A stretch of 64,000 nucleotides of DNA from Lacticaseibacillus yichunensis (GTDB taxonomy: Bacteria > Bacillota > Bacilli > Lactobacillales > Lactobacillaceae). A program made the translations under genes and the position numbers. Each line of letters opens with the position of its first letter. Within the stretch, counting starts at the first letter, position 1. The notes beneath the pieces are model-generated. The model saw nothing but the letters and a program-made list of their open reading frames with translations, was not told the DNA's origin and did no database searches. The DNA lies in the NCBI RefSeq assembly GCF_003946405.1, contig NZ_RHOG01000007.1, forward strand, positions 28,074 through 92,073, written 5' to 3'. Of this stretch, positions 42,637 to 49,724 are shown piece by piece.

Positions 42637-43281
42637 ATGAAAAAGGGGATCGCAGCAGGGGTGCTGCTGGTCACGCTGAGCTTATTGGGTGCGTGCACTC
42701 AGCAGCCGGCCAGTGACACAAGCAGCAAGGTCAGCAGTTCAAAAGTCAGTTCCAGTAAGAAAAAACCGGCAGCTTCCAGCGAAACGGCGGATTCTTCGTC
42801 CGAGTCTTCGACGGCGGCGTCCCAGCTCACCGCAGGCCAATTTTCCTATGCCGTGACGAAAACCGCGCAGGCCAGCGATGGCCCACAGTTCAAAACGTTG
42901 GCGCTGCAGCAGGATGGCCAGACCGTGACAAGTCTCAAGCCGGCCGGGGCGGCGTTGGACCTTTCGCTTGACCTCGAGCTGACCCAGGCAATGTTCAGTG
43001 AAGGCCACCAAAAGCTGGCGGTGACGATCACCGGGCTGGATGCCAAGGGGCAGGCGATCGCTGATGCCACACTGGCGACGAACACATTGAGCATCGAGGA
43101 TGAGGATCGCGGCGATTACAAGCTTCAGCTGCCGGTCAAGCTGCAGACAGAGGCGCTCGCCAAAGCCGGCGTGAGCGGCCTTTCGATCGAGCTCACGCTG
43201 CTGGTCGAATCGATGAAGGATGGCAAGGACCTCAAGCATCCATTGGCCGTGATCAAGGTGCCGCTGGCGGCGGAGAATTAA
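42637..43281 (+). CDS. Putative lipoprotein of unknown function
   Basis: A 214-residue exported protein starting at ATG 42637 (GAGGAGGAG upstream). The signal peptide MKKGIAAGVLLVTLSLLGAC ends in a lipobox (LLGAC), predicting lipidation of Cys20 and cleavage by LspA. A Ser/Lys-rich linker (about residues 25-70) is followed by a beta-rich domain (QFSYAVTKTAQASDGPQFK, LDLSLDLELTQAMFSEGHQK). No known domain is recognised. It is monocistronic with its own promoter and terminator. Confidence 0.82.
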   Translation: MKKGIAAGVLLVTLSLLGACTQQPASDTSSKVSSSKVSSSKKKPAASSETADSSSESSTAASQLTAGQFSYAVTKTAQASDGPQFKTLALQQDGQTVTSLKPAGAALDLSLDLELTQAMFSEGHQKLAVTITGLDAKGQAIADATLATNTLSIEDEDRGDYKLQLPVKLQTEALAKAGVSGLSIELTLLVESMKDGKDLKHPLAVIKVPLAAEN

Positions 43282-43308
43282 CGACGCGCATTTAATACAA
43301 CCCCAAAA

Positions 43309-43344
43309 ACGTAGGCGAGATCCCGATCTTGCTTGCGTTTTTTT
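43309..43344 (+). terminator. Terminator of the lipoprotein gene
   Basis: Imperfect stem ACGTAGGCGAGATC paired with GATCTTGCTTGCGT, followed by seven T residues. Confidence 0.8.
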
Positions 43345-43364
43345 GTCGACAAAAATCAACTATT

Positions 43365-43417
43365 TAGTTTTACAAACTAGTGAGACGGTGCTAAACTACG
43401 GGTAGTTAGTAAAACTA
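43365..43417 (+). promoter_or_regulatory. Autoregulated PadR promoter with dyad operators
   Basis: TTTACA (43369-43374), 17 bases, TAAACT (43392-43397). Two dyads of the form TAGTTN5AACTA lie at 43365-43379, over the -35, and at 43403-43417, downstream of the start. An inverted pair AACTA...TAGTT (43394-43407) spans the -10 and start region. The arrangement suits tight autorepression by the PadR protein encoded next. Confidence 0.7.
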
Positions 43418-43433
43418 TCTAGGGAGGGCCTCG

Positions 43434-43757
43434 ATGAAACAGACGCAACTATTAAAGGGTGTACTCGACGGCTGCGTGCTCGCGATCTTGGCGCGGCATG
43501 AAAGCTATGGCTATGAGCTGATGCAGGCGCTACACGAGTATGGCTTCACCTCAATCGTTGGCGGCACGCTCTATCCACTTTTGGCGAAGCTGGAAAAACA
43601 GGGTGATGTGACCAGCACGATCAAGCCGTCCCCAGATGGGCCTGATCGCAACTATCTCACATTGACGGCGCACGGCCGGGAAAGTCTCGCCGAGTTCCAG
43701 GCGCAATGGTACCAGATTCAATCGCAAGTCTCACATGTGATGGGGGGAGAAAAATGA
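43434..43757 (+). CDS. PadR-family transcriptional regulator
   Basis: A 107-residue winged-helix repressor. LLKGVLDGCVLAILARHESYGYELMQ is the PadR opening, followed by VGGTLYPLLAKLEKQGDVTS (wing and recognition helix) and DRNYLTLTAHGRESL. AGGGAGG precedes the ATG. Its stop codon overlaps the start of the membrane protein gene (ATGA). PadR genes paired with such membrane proteins usually control themselves and respond to cell-envelope stress or drugs. The promoter dyads support autoregulation. Confidence 0.9.
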   Translation: MKQTQLLKGVLDGCVLAILARHESYGYELMQALHEYGFTSIVGGTLYPLLAKLEKQGDVTSTIKPSPDGPDRNYLTLTAHGRESLAEFQAQWYQIQSQVSHVMGGEK

Positions 43758-44596
43758 TGACGCATAATGCGCAGTGGTACCGCGACGCGATGAACGAATT
43801 GGAGAAGCAACTCACCGAGGCTGACCGCAGCTGGTTCAGTGAGTTGCGCGAATATACGACGCTTGGGGCATTCATGCGCGATGAGACGGCTGTGACCCGC
43901 CAGCAACATGCCATGATGCTGGATCTGGTGGCGGCGGAGCGCGATGGCGGCGATGCTGAGAGCTTTTTTGGAAAAAATCCGAAAGAAATGGCCGACGACT
44001 TACTCAAGGAACTGCCACCTGCAAGTGCGCGCGACAAGGGGCAATTGCTGGGGCTGATTGTGGGCATCAGCTGGCTGGTCATGCTGATCAGCGGTGGCAT
44101 GACGAACGGCGCGATGTCGATCAATATTCTGACCTATTTCGCGGTGCCGGTGCTCAACGCTGTGATGATTTTTGGAATCCTGGCACTGATGCGCGCGCAG
44201 ATCTATTCGGCGGTCCGCCTGATCAAGTCCCGCATTGCAGGCTTTTTCGTGATCTGGGCCGTGATGTTCCTGTATGTTGGCGCCAACCTTGCCACGGTGC
44301 TCCTGATGCCAGCCGTCCTTGTTATTGCCATTCCATTTGGCTGGGACGTTGCCTTGGTGGGGATTGCGACGGCCTTTGCCTGCGCGCTGATTTTGCGCTT
44401 GCGCGATCGCCTGTTCACACCAATGGCCTTCATGGCGCTCGTGATCGGGGTGATCACCATCTTGCGCCTGCTGTGGCAGCAGCTGCTTTTCGTCTCAAAA
44501 CAGGGCTTCACGGCCGTCATCCTCGGTGTTTTGGCCGTCGCGCTCATTATTTACACCATTTGGTCGCGGCAAGCCGCAAAACACGTGGAAAGATAA
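43754..44596 (+). CDS. HAAS/DUF1129-like membrane protein in PadR operon
   Basis: A 280-residue protein. The N-terminal ~95 residues are a soluble helical domain (MNELEKQLTEADRSWFSELREY to FFGKNPKEMADDLLKELPP), resembling the HAAS/DUF1129-type domains that accompany PadR regulators. About seven hydrophobic segments follow. The start ATG 43754 overlaps the padR stop as ATGA. Function is unknown; the family is thought to be part of PadR-linked envelope-response modules. Confidence 0.75.
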   Translation: MMTHNAQWYRDAMNELEKQLTEADRSWFSELREYTTLGAFMRDETAVTRQQHAMMLDLVAAERDGGDAESFFGKNPKEMADDLLKELPPASARDKGQLLGLIVGISWLVMLISGGMTNGAMSINILTYFAVPVLNAVMIFGILALMRAQIYSAVRLIKSRIAGFFVIWAVMFLYVGANLATVLLMPAVLVIAIPFGWDVALVGIATAFACALILRLRDRLFTPMAFMALVIGVITILRLLWQQLLFVSKQGFTAVILGVLAVALIIYTIWSRQAAKHVER

Positions 44597-44637
44597 GCGC
44601 GATCAAACGATACTCGCGCATGGAGGACTCCGCAAAA

Positions 44638-45387
44638 ATGACATTAGAAGACGATTGGCGTGCGGAAAGCCGGCACGCCATGCACGGCTGGGACTTCAGC
44701 CATCTGAACGGCCGCTGGCAAACAGACCCGCTGCCTTGGCAGTATGAAGCCCTGGTTCGCAGCAACATGCACTCAACTGACCAGTGGCTCGATATCGACA
44801 CAGGCGGCGGCGAGCTGATGCAAGGCTTTCGCCATGATCCGGCGCTGACCGCTGTGACTGAGGGCTGGGACCCAAATATTGAGCTGCTTCGCCAGACAAT
44901 CGTGCCCACAGGCGTCACACTGTACGCCGATTCGGATGAGACGCTGGCAGCCGTGCCAACTGAGGCGTTTGATCTTGTCACAGACAGTCACGGCGCGCTG
45001 CCGGTGACGAACATCGCGCGCGTGATGCGAGCTGGGGCGCTGTTTGTCACGCAGCAAGTCGGCGGCGACAATAATTACGGCCTGTCGCGATTTTTCGACG
45101 AGGAATATGTGCCGGCGTATCCGCAAAATATGTTGCTGCAGGTAGCCGCAGAATTCCAGGCAGCCGGCTTGCAGATTCTCGAAGCCAACAGCGCGATGGC
45201 AAAAATGACGTTTGCGGATGTCGGCGCCATTGTGTATTACGCGACCATGATTCCGTGGGAGTTTCCGCAGTTTGATATTGAACGTGCCATGCCAAAGTTA
45301 CATCAGTTGCAAGACTTGCTTGAAGCCGGCATGCCGCTTCAGACATTTGAATCCAGATTTATGATCATCGCAACGAAACCAGCTTAA
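44638..45387 (+). CDS. Class I SAM-dependent methyltransferase
   Basis: A 249-residue cytosolic enzyme. It starts at ATG 44638 (GGAGGA at 44622-44627). The SAM-binding motif I reads WLDIDTGGGELMQGF near residue 50, followed by acidic residues at the end of strand two (TEGWDPNIELL) and EAFDLVTDSHGALPV as motif IV. The substrate is unknown; relatives are annotated only generically. It lies 41 bp after the membrane protein gene, probably the third gene of the PadR operon, with a terminator after it. Confidence 0.82.
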   Translation: MTLEDDWRAESRHAMHGWDFSHLNGRWQTDPLPWQYEALVRSNMHSTDQWLDIDTGGGELMQGFRHDPALTAVTEGWDPNIELLRQTIVPTGVTLYADSDETLAAVPTEAFDLVTDSHGALPVTNIARVMRAGALFVTQQVGGDNNYGLSRFFDEEYVPAYPQNMLLQVAAEFQAAGLQILEANSAMAKMTFADVGAIVYYATMIPWEFPQFDIERAMPKLHQLQDLLEAGMPLQTFESRFMIIATKPA

Positions 45388-45423
45388 GGGTCAAACAGGT
45401 AGCTGGGGGAGCAGTGAAAAATC

Positions 45424-45446
45424 GGTGGCGCTTGCCGCCTTTTTAT
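45424..45446 (+). terminator. Terminator of the PadR operon
   Basis: Short stem GGTGGC/GCCGCC (one G-T pair), four-base loop, five T residues. Confidence 0.75.
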
Positions 45447-46439
45447 TAGTTCACATAATATATATTATGCGAAGAATTGTAAAAGACGAAACAGGGCGGG
45501 CCTGTTTCTCCATTGACCGCAAAAACGCGGTCTGCGCACGTACTGGTTCGCAGCGCAAATGCGGATCCGCGTCTTTTGTTGTCAGCTGCTTGTCGCCAGC
45601 TCGCAAAAATAATTCGCGGCGCGCACAGTTCTGTTCTGATTGATCTTTGCAATACGTGCAGACACGCTGCTTCATCAAATTGAATCGCACTCGGATGTCT
45701 TGGTAAAAATTGACACAGCAAGCAGATCTTGTTTTGCCGATTTTTTTGCGTTCACCCAGATCCTTGTCTGTTTTGGTCAGTCCGTCAGATTGCTCTGGTT
45801 TGCTGGCAATGACCAACTATCCATCAAATCAAACGAACGCGACGTCTGAGCGCGAATCTCAGGATACCGATTTCTAAATACTTGTTTCTTTTGGCGCGCT
45901 GCGCATCGACATCTGCGATTGCTACCAGTTTGAGCAGCCAATTGCGCCTCGATTGACGATCATCAATCGATTACAAAATAGCCGCCAGCTTCAGTATTTC
46001 AGAGCCAGATCTGTGACCCGGAATTGAGACGCGATTTAGCCAAAGAATGACGTCAATAAATGGGTCCAAACTTGCTGATGATCTGGCTGGCATTTTGCAT
46101 CGATCACAATGACGTGTCTGGCGAAAACTCGATTCAAACAAGATCAAACGTTAAGGCTGGATGTTTGATGGGACCAATGTAGCGTGACCTCCGCGATTTT
46201 TATAATTATAGATTGCGTACAACTTAGAGCCGCGTACAAAGATTGCTTACCTAGATTCAATTTGAGCCTGCCATTGTTGCAGCTCCAAAATTGATAACTT
46301 CTGCCAGCGTCATCCGCGGTGAAAATTATCTCAGTATGAGCAAGCAAGCTCAGAGCCCGCCGCCAAAGCCAACACCCACCGCCCACGATCACAAGAAACG
46401 GGTCGTATCCCCCTACCCCGCCTCCCTATTTTCAGAAAA

Positions 46440-46503
46440 GAAAAAGCACTGGCTTCAGTCACCCAGCTCCGAAAATTCGGAACCGCGAAACCAAAACCAG
46501 TGC
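46440..46503 (-). terminator. Terminator of ppaC
   Basis: On the minus strand GCACTGG/CCAGTGC encloses an inner TCCGAA/TTCGGA hairpin and is followed by five T residues. Confidence 0.75.
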
Positions 46504-46516
46504 CTCACGATGAAAA

Positions 46517-47443
46517 TTAGCCTTCGTACACAGCCTGAAGTGGCGGTACGACTTGCTTCTTGCGGGAAACGACACCAGGCAATGCCAAGCGACCGTTTTC
46601 GTCAAACTTGCCATTGAAGGCCTTTTCGAGCTCTTCTTTGCCCGAGCCAACCACAAAGCCGGTCGAATCGGAGTCCAAGATGTTGGTGGCGATCAGCAGG
46701 AAGCTGTCGTAGCCGTTCTTGCTGAGCTCGTCCGTCATGGTCTGCTCGATCGCAGCCTGGCGAGCGTAGACTTCATTGAGGTCCACCACATTGACCTGGC
46801 CGATGCGAATCGTCTTGCCGCCCATGGTGAAGGACTTGGCATCGCCTTCCACAATGGTCAGATCCGACTTTGCGGCGAGATTGGTGCCCGCCTTGAGCAT
46901 AGCCAAACCGTATTCCTCAAGGTCGATGCCGGCAATTTTCGCCAATTCAGGCAGCACGCGGCGCTCCAGATCGGTCGTGGTCGGGCTCTTCAACAGCAAG
47001 GTGTCGGAGATGATTCCGCTGGCCATCAAGCCTGCCAGTTGCGCCGGAATGGTGAATTCATTTTCTTCGAACAGCTCGAAGATGATCGAGTTGGTGCTGC
47101 CAACTGGTTCGCCGCGGTAGTACAGCGGATAAGTCGTGTGGAAGTTGGCGAGCCGGTGATGATCGACCACGGCGCGGATGCGAACGTCTTCGATATCAGA
47201 CACAGACTGCGGGAACTCGTTGTGATCCACCAGCATCACGTCGTTCGGCGCGGCCTTTTCGATCACACGTGGGGCTTGCGCCTTAAAATAGTTCAGCGCG
47301 AATTTGGTCTCATCGTTCGGTTCGCCAAGCGCGACCGCCTCAACGTCGGTGTTGCCCAGTTGACGCTGATACTCCGCAAAACTGAGTGCGGATGTCAGGG
47401 CGTCGGTATCCGGATTTTGATGACCAAAGATCAAAGTTGTCAT
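46517..47443 (-). CDS. ppaC: Manganese-dependent inorganic pyrophosphatase
   Basis: Cytosolic family II pyrophosphatase that removes pyrophosphate from biosynthetic reactions. 308 residues, as usual. DHH-phosphoesterase motifs are visible: GHQNPDTDA near residue 7, VDHNEFPQS near residue 72, AVVDHHRL near residue 95 and the DHHA2-domain SRKKQVVPPL at the end. No CBS insert is present, so it is the short unregulated form. It has its own terminator and a 55-bp gap to the LysR gene, which has a separate terminator. Confidence 0.95.
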   Translation of the reverse strand: MTTLIFGHQNPDTDALTSALSFAEYQRQLGNTDVEAVALGEPNDETKFALNYFKAQAPRVIEKAAPNDVMLVDHNEFPQSVSDIEDVRIRAVVDHHRLANFHTTYPLYYRGEPVGSTNSIIFELFEENEFTIPAQLAGLMASGIISDTLLLKSPTTTDLERRVLPELAKIAGIDLEEYGLAMLKAGTNLAAKSDLTIVEGDAKSFTMGGKTIRIGQVNVVDLNEVYARQAAIEQTMTDELSKNGYDSFLLIATNILDSDSTGFVVGSGKEELEKAFNGKFDENGRLALPGVVSRKKQVVPPLQAVYEG

Positions 47444-47461
47444 GTCTTATTTTCCCCCTAT

Positions 47462-47492
47462 AAAAAGGCCCGCCATCAACACGGCGGACCCG
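47462..47492 (-). terminator. Terminator of the LysR regulator gene
   Basis: On the minus strand GGGTCCGCC/GGCGGGCC is followed by five T residues. Confidence 0.88.
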
Positions 47493-47498
47493 TTTTGG

Positions 47499-48467
47499 TT
47501 ACTCGTTAAGTTTAACACGGTTTTCGGCTACTCGCGACAAGTAATCTTCCTCTTCCAGATAGGCGTCAAACGCTTCCAGGAATTGGGCGACGCGCGGAAT
47601 CTGATCCTTGCCCTTGCGATACACGAAAGCGAGCTCGAACTGAATCGCAGGCTCAAACGCGACCGCATACGCGTGGATCTGTTCCTGATGGGCCTGGTAA
47701 AAACTGTTTGGCAACGCTGAATTGACGCCGGTGCGATTGAGGAACTGCGTCAGCTGGAACGGCGTGGTGAACTCGGCGACGGAATGCGGCGCATCCACCA
47801 GCTGGTTCTTGTAGGCTTCCTTCAAAATGTGGCTGAGGAAGTAACTCGACGGATAGGTCACCCAGGGGCTAGCGATCGTATCGCGGAAATGCACGCGCTT
47901 GCGGGTCGCGAGCTTGTCGCTGTGATGCAAAAACAGCAGCTGTTCGTCGATGATCTTGCGCGATTCATACGGCTTCCAGTTCTTGATCGTGTCATCCGGC
48001 AAGTACATGATCGCCAGGTCGATTTCGTTGTTTTCAAGATGCTCCCAGATCTCGTGGCGCGTCATGTTGAGGAACGTGACCTTGACCTCGGGATTATGTA
48101 GATAATATTCGGAAATAAAATGTGTGAAAGCCGAGTCTTCAACAGACGCCAGCAACCCGATCTTGATCACCCCAGTATTGGCGTTGGTGGTCTGCTGAAT
48201 CTCATCCGTCGCGTCATTGAGCACATCATAGATCTGATGCGTCGCGCTGAGCATCGTGCGCCCCGCATCGGACAGATGCAGCTTCTTGCCGACCGAATAA
48301 AACAGCGGTGCGCCAACGGTCCGCTCGAGCTTCTTGATTTGCTGCGTCAACGCCGGCTGGGTGATGCCGAGGAGCTGCGCCGCCTGCGTGTAATTCATCG
48401 TCTCCGCCAACTGGAGAAAATATGTCAGCGTTTTGGACGAAAAAATACTTTCCTGTTTATTTTTCAT
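47499..48467 (-). CDS. LysR-family transcriptional regulator
   Basis: A 322-residue regulator. The N-terminal winged HTH is clear (FLQLAETMNYTQAAQLLGIT, then QPALTQQIKKLERTVGAPLF), followed by the linker helix and the periplasmic-binding-like effector domain (NTGVIKIGLLASVEDSAF onwards). The effector and target genes are unknown. The adjacent pflA/pflB genes could be regulated by it, but LysR genes usually control a divergent neighbour and none is present here. A Glu-rich C-terminus is unusual but not diagnostic. Confidence 0.9.
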   Translation of the reverse strand: MKNKQESIFSSKTLTYFLQLAETMNYTQAAQLLGITQPALTQQIKKLERTVGAPLFYSVGKKLHLSDAGRTMLSATHQIYDVLNDATDEIQQTTNANTGVIKIGLLASVEDSAFTHFISEYYLHNPEVKVTFLNMTRHEIWEHLENNEIDLAIMYLPDDTIKNWKPYESRKIIDEQLLFLHHSDKLATRKRVHFRDTIASPWVTYPSSYFLSHILKEAYKNQLVDAPHSVAEFTTPFQLTQFLNRTGVNSALPNSFYQAHQEQIHAYAVAFEPAIQFELAFVYRKGKDQIPRVAQFLEAFDAYLEEEDYLSRVAENRVKLNE

Positions 48468-48524
48468 GGGAGCCGAGCTCCTCCTTTTTTTCGTAATTCT
48501 CTCTTCTAATAATAAGTTATGGCG

Positions 48525-48556
48525 AAAAAAGAAGCAACCAGAAAATGGCTGCTTCT
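48525..48556 (-). terminator. Terminator of pflA
   Basis: On the minus strand GAAGCAGCC/GGTTGCTTC is followed by six T residues (A run at 48525-48530). Confidence 0.85.
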
Positions 48557-48584
48557 TATCATCAAGCTAAGCTTAAAATGTCGC

Positions 48585-49418
48585 TTACGGACGCGGCCGC
48601 CATGTCTTCCAATCGTTGTAATCGGAGGTGTGAAGCAGGTTCTCCGCGTTTTTCACACGGGCTGCTGTCGGTGGTTCGATGCCCTCAAGTGGGTACGTGA
48701 TTCCAAGTTCATGGTATTTCTTGACGCCGAGTGTGTGGTAAGGCAAAACCTCGACTTTTTGAACATTATTTAGCGTTTTAATATACTCGCCGAGCTCAGC
48801 CAAATAATGATCGTCATCGGTCCGCTGCGGCACCAGCACGTGGCGGATCCACATATCGCAATTATTCGCCGACATATACTGGATCATGTCGAGAATATTT
48901 TCATTCCCAAACCCGGTCAGCTTCTTATGTTCAGCGGAATTGATGTGCTTGATGTCAACCAGGGAAACATCCGTGACCTTCATCAACTGCTCGAACTTCG
49001 AGAACCATGGCTCGTCGCGGGTAAACGGCTGGCCTGACGTATCCAGGCAGGTGGAAATGCCGCGTGCCTTGGCCTTCGTAAACAGATCCAGCAAGAAGTC
49101 CAGCTGCACCAAGGACTCCCCGCCGCTGCACGTCATGCCACCTTGCTCGCCCCAAAATGCCTTGTAGCGAATGGCATCATCGAGGATCTGATCAGCGGTC
49201 ATTTCATCGCCCACCCCAATGTTCCAGGTGTCAGGGTTGTGGCAATACTGACAGCGCATCCGGCATCCCTGCAGGAAAACGACAAAGCGGATACCAGGGC
49301 CGTCAACGGAACCGAAGCTTTCGACAGAATGCACGTAGCCTTTAATTGGTCCATCATCGATGACACCCACCGCGTCTAACACATTGAGAGGTGATTCGGT
49401 ACTGTCGTATAGTTTCAT
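48585..49418 (-). CDS. pflA: Pyruvate formate-lyase activating enzyme
   Basis: Radical SAM enzyme that installs the glycyl radical on PflB under anaerobiosis. It starts at ATG 49418 (AGGAGG nine bases upstream), giving 277 residues. The iron-sulfur motif CRMRCQYC lies near residue 52. GGMTCSGGESLVQ is the glycine-rich SAM motif. It has its own promoter, described separately, and a terminator, so it can be expressed apart from pflB even though it lies directly downstream. Confidence 0.96.
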   Translation of the reverse strand: MKLYDSTESPLNVLDAVGVIDDGPIKGYVHSVESFGSVDGPGIRFVVFLQGCRMRCQYCHNPDTWNIGVGDEMTADQILDDAIRYKAFWGEQGGMTCSGGESLVQLDFLLDLFTKAKARGISTCLDTSGQPFTRDEPWFSKFEQLMKVTDVSLVDIKHINSAEHKKLTGFGNENILDMIQYMSANNCDMWIRHVLVPQRTDDDHYLAELGEYIKTLNNVQKVEVLPYHTLGVKKYHELGITYPLEGIEPPTAARVKNAENLLHTSDYNDWKTWRPRP

Positions 49419-49459
49419 CTTGTTGTTCCTCCTATCAAAACGCTTTCTGCCCAAAATCG

Positions 49460-49501
49460 ATGATACGCTTTGCGCGCAGGCGCGCCAAGGGGTGATCACC
49501 C
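49460..49501 (-). promoter_or_regulatory. pflA promoter with nested palindromes
   Basis: Minus strand TTGGCG (49488-49483), 17 bases, TATCAT (49465-49460). Immediately upstream of the -35 is the perfect palindrome GGGTGATCACCC (49490-49501). The promoter is also enclosed by TGCCCAAA (49448-49455) and TTTGGGCA (49504-49511). The site suggests regulation, possibly by an oxygen- or redox-responsive factor. Confidence 0.55.
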
Positions 49502-49510
49502 ACTTTGGGC

Positions 49511-49535
49511 AAAAAGGGAGCCTAAGCTCCCTTTT
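49511..49535 (-). terminator. Terminator downstream of pflB
   Basis: On the minus strand GGGAGC/GCTCCC is followed by five T residues. It lies about 190 bp after the pflB stop, beyond the family A element, so that element is transcribed as part of the pflB 3' UTR. Confidence 0.8.
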
Positions 49536-49564
49536 CGCGTGATGCTTGTTTGAGGTCAGAGTGC

Positions 49565-49715
49565 GTCGTTGAGCTCGCGCCCAGCTTCGCATCCTTACAT
49601 AGTTGAGCTACGCCGCGCAGACTGGGTTTCGCTAGCTACGGTTCGTACTCGGGGCGAAGACCACCCCAAGCACGAACCTAGGCTACCGAACCCAGCCTGA
49701 ACGCGCGGCTCCGCA
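49565..49715. repeat. Family A palindromic element, single diverged unit
   Basis: One unit (49612-49709, 98 bp) with outer arms GCCGCGC/GCGCGGC, then CTGGGTT/GAACCCAG, GTTCGT/ACGAAC and inner arms GGGG/CCCC. The linker GCTTCGCATCCTTACATAGTTGAGCT is recognisable. Length and architecture match the other copies, but almost every stem sequence differs, always on both sides. It lies in the pflB-pflA gap, 15 bp from the pflB stop. Confidence 0.78.
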
Positions 49716-49724
49716 TCCTGCAGC

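Larger units (their letters stand above)
45388..46516. other. 1.1-kb gene-free, A+T-richer interval
   Basis: No ORF here has both a ribosome binding site and a protein-like sequence. The interval is visibly richer in A and T than its flanks and has short, random-looking ORFs on both strands. Near its left end are the near-perfect palindrome CATAATATATATTATG (45456-45471, flanked by TTC and GAA), then two hairpins, AAACAGG/CCTGTTT (45490-45508) and GACCGC/GCGGTC (45514-45531). The remainder shows no feature I can name. It may be decayed or transferred DNA, or contain an unrecognised RNA. Confidence 0.6.

Noticed and set aside
45451..45816. 121-codon minus-strand ORF with several Cys residues
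   Set aside because: It starts at a TTG without a ribosome binding site, shows no recognisable motif and lies in the low-G+C gene-free interval.
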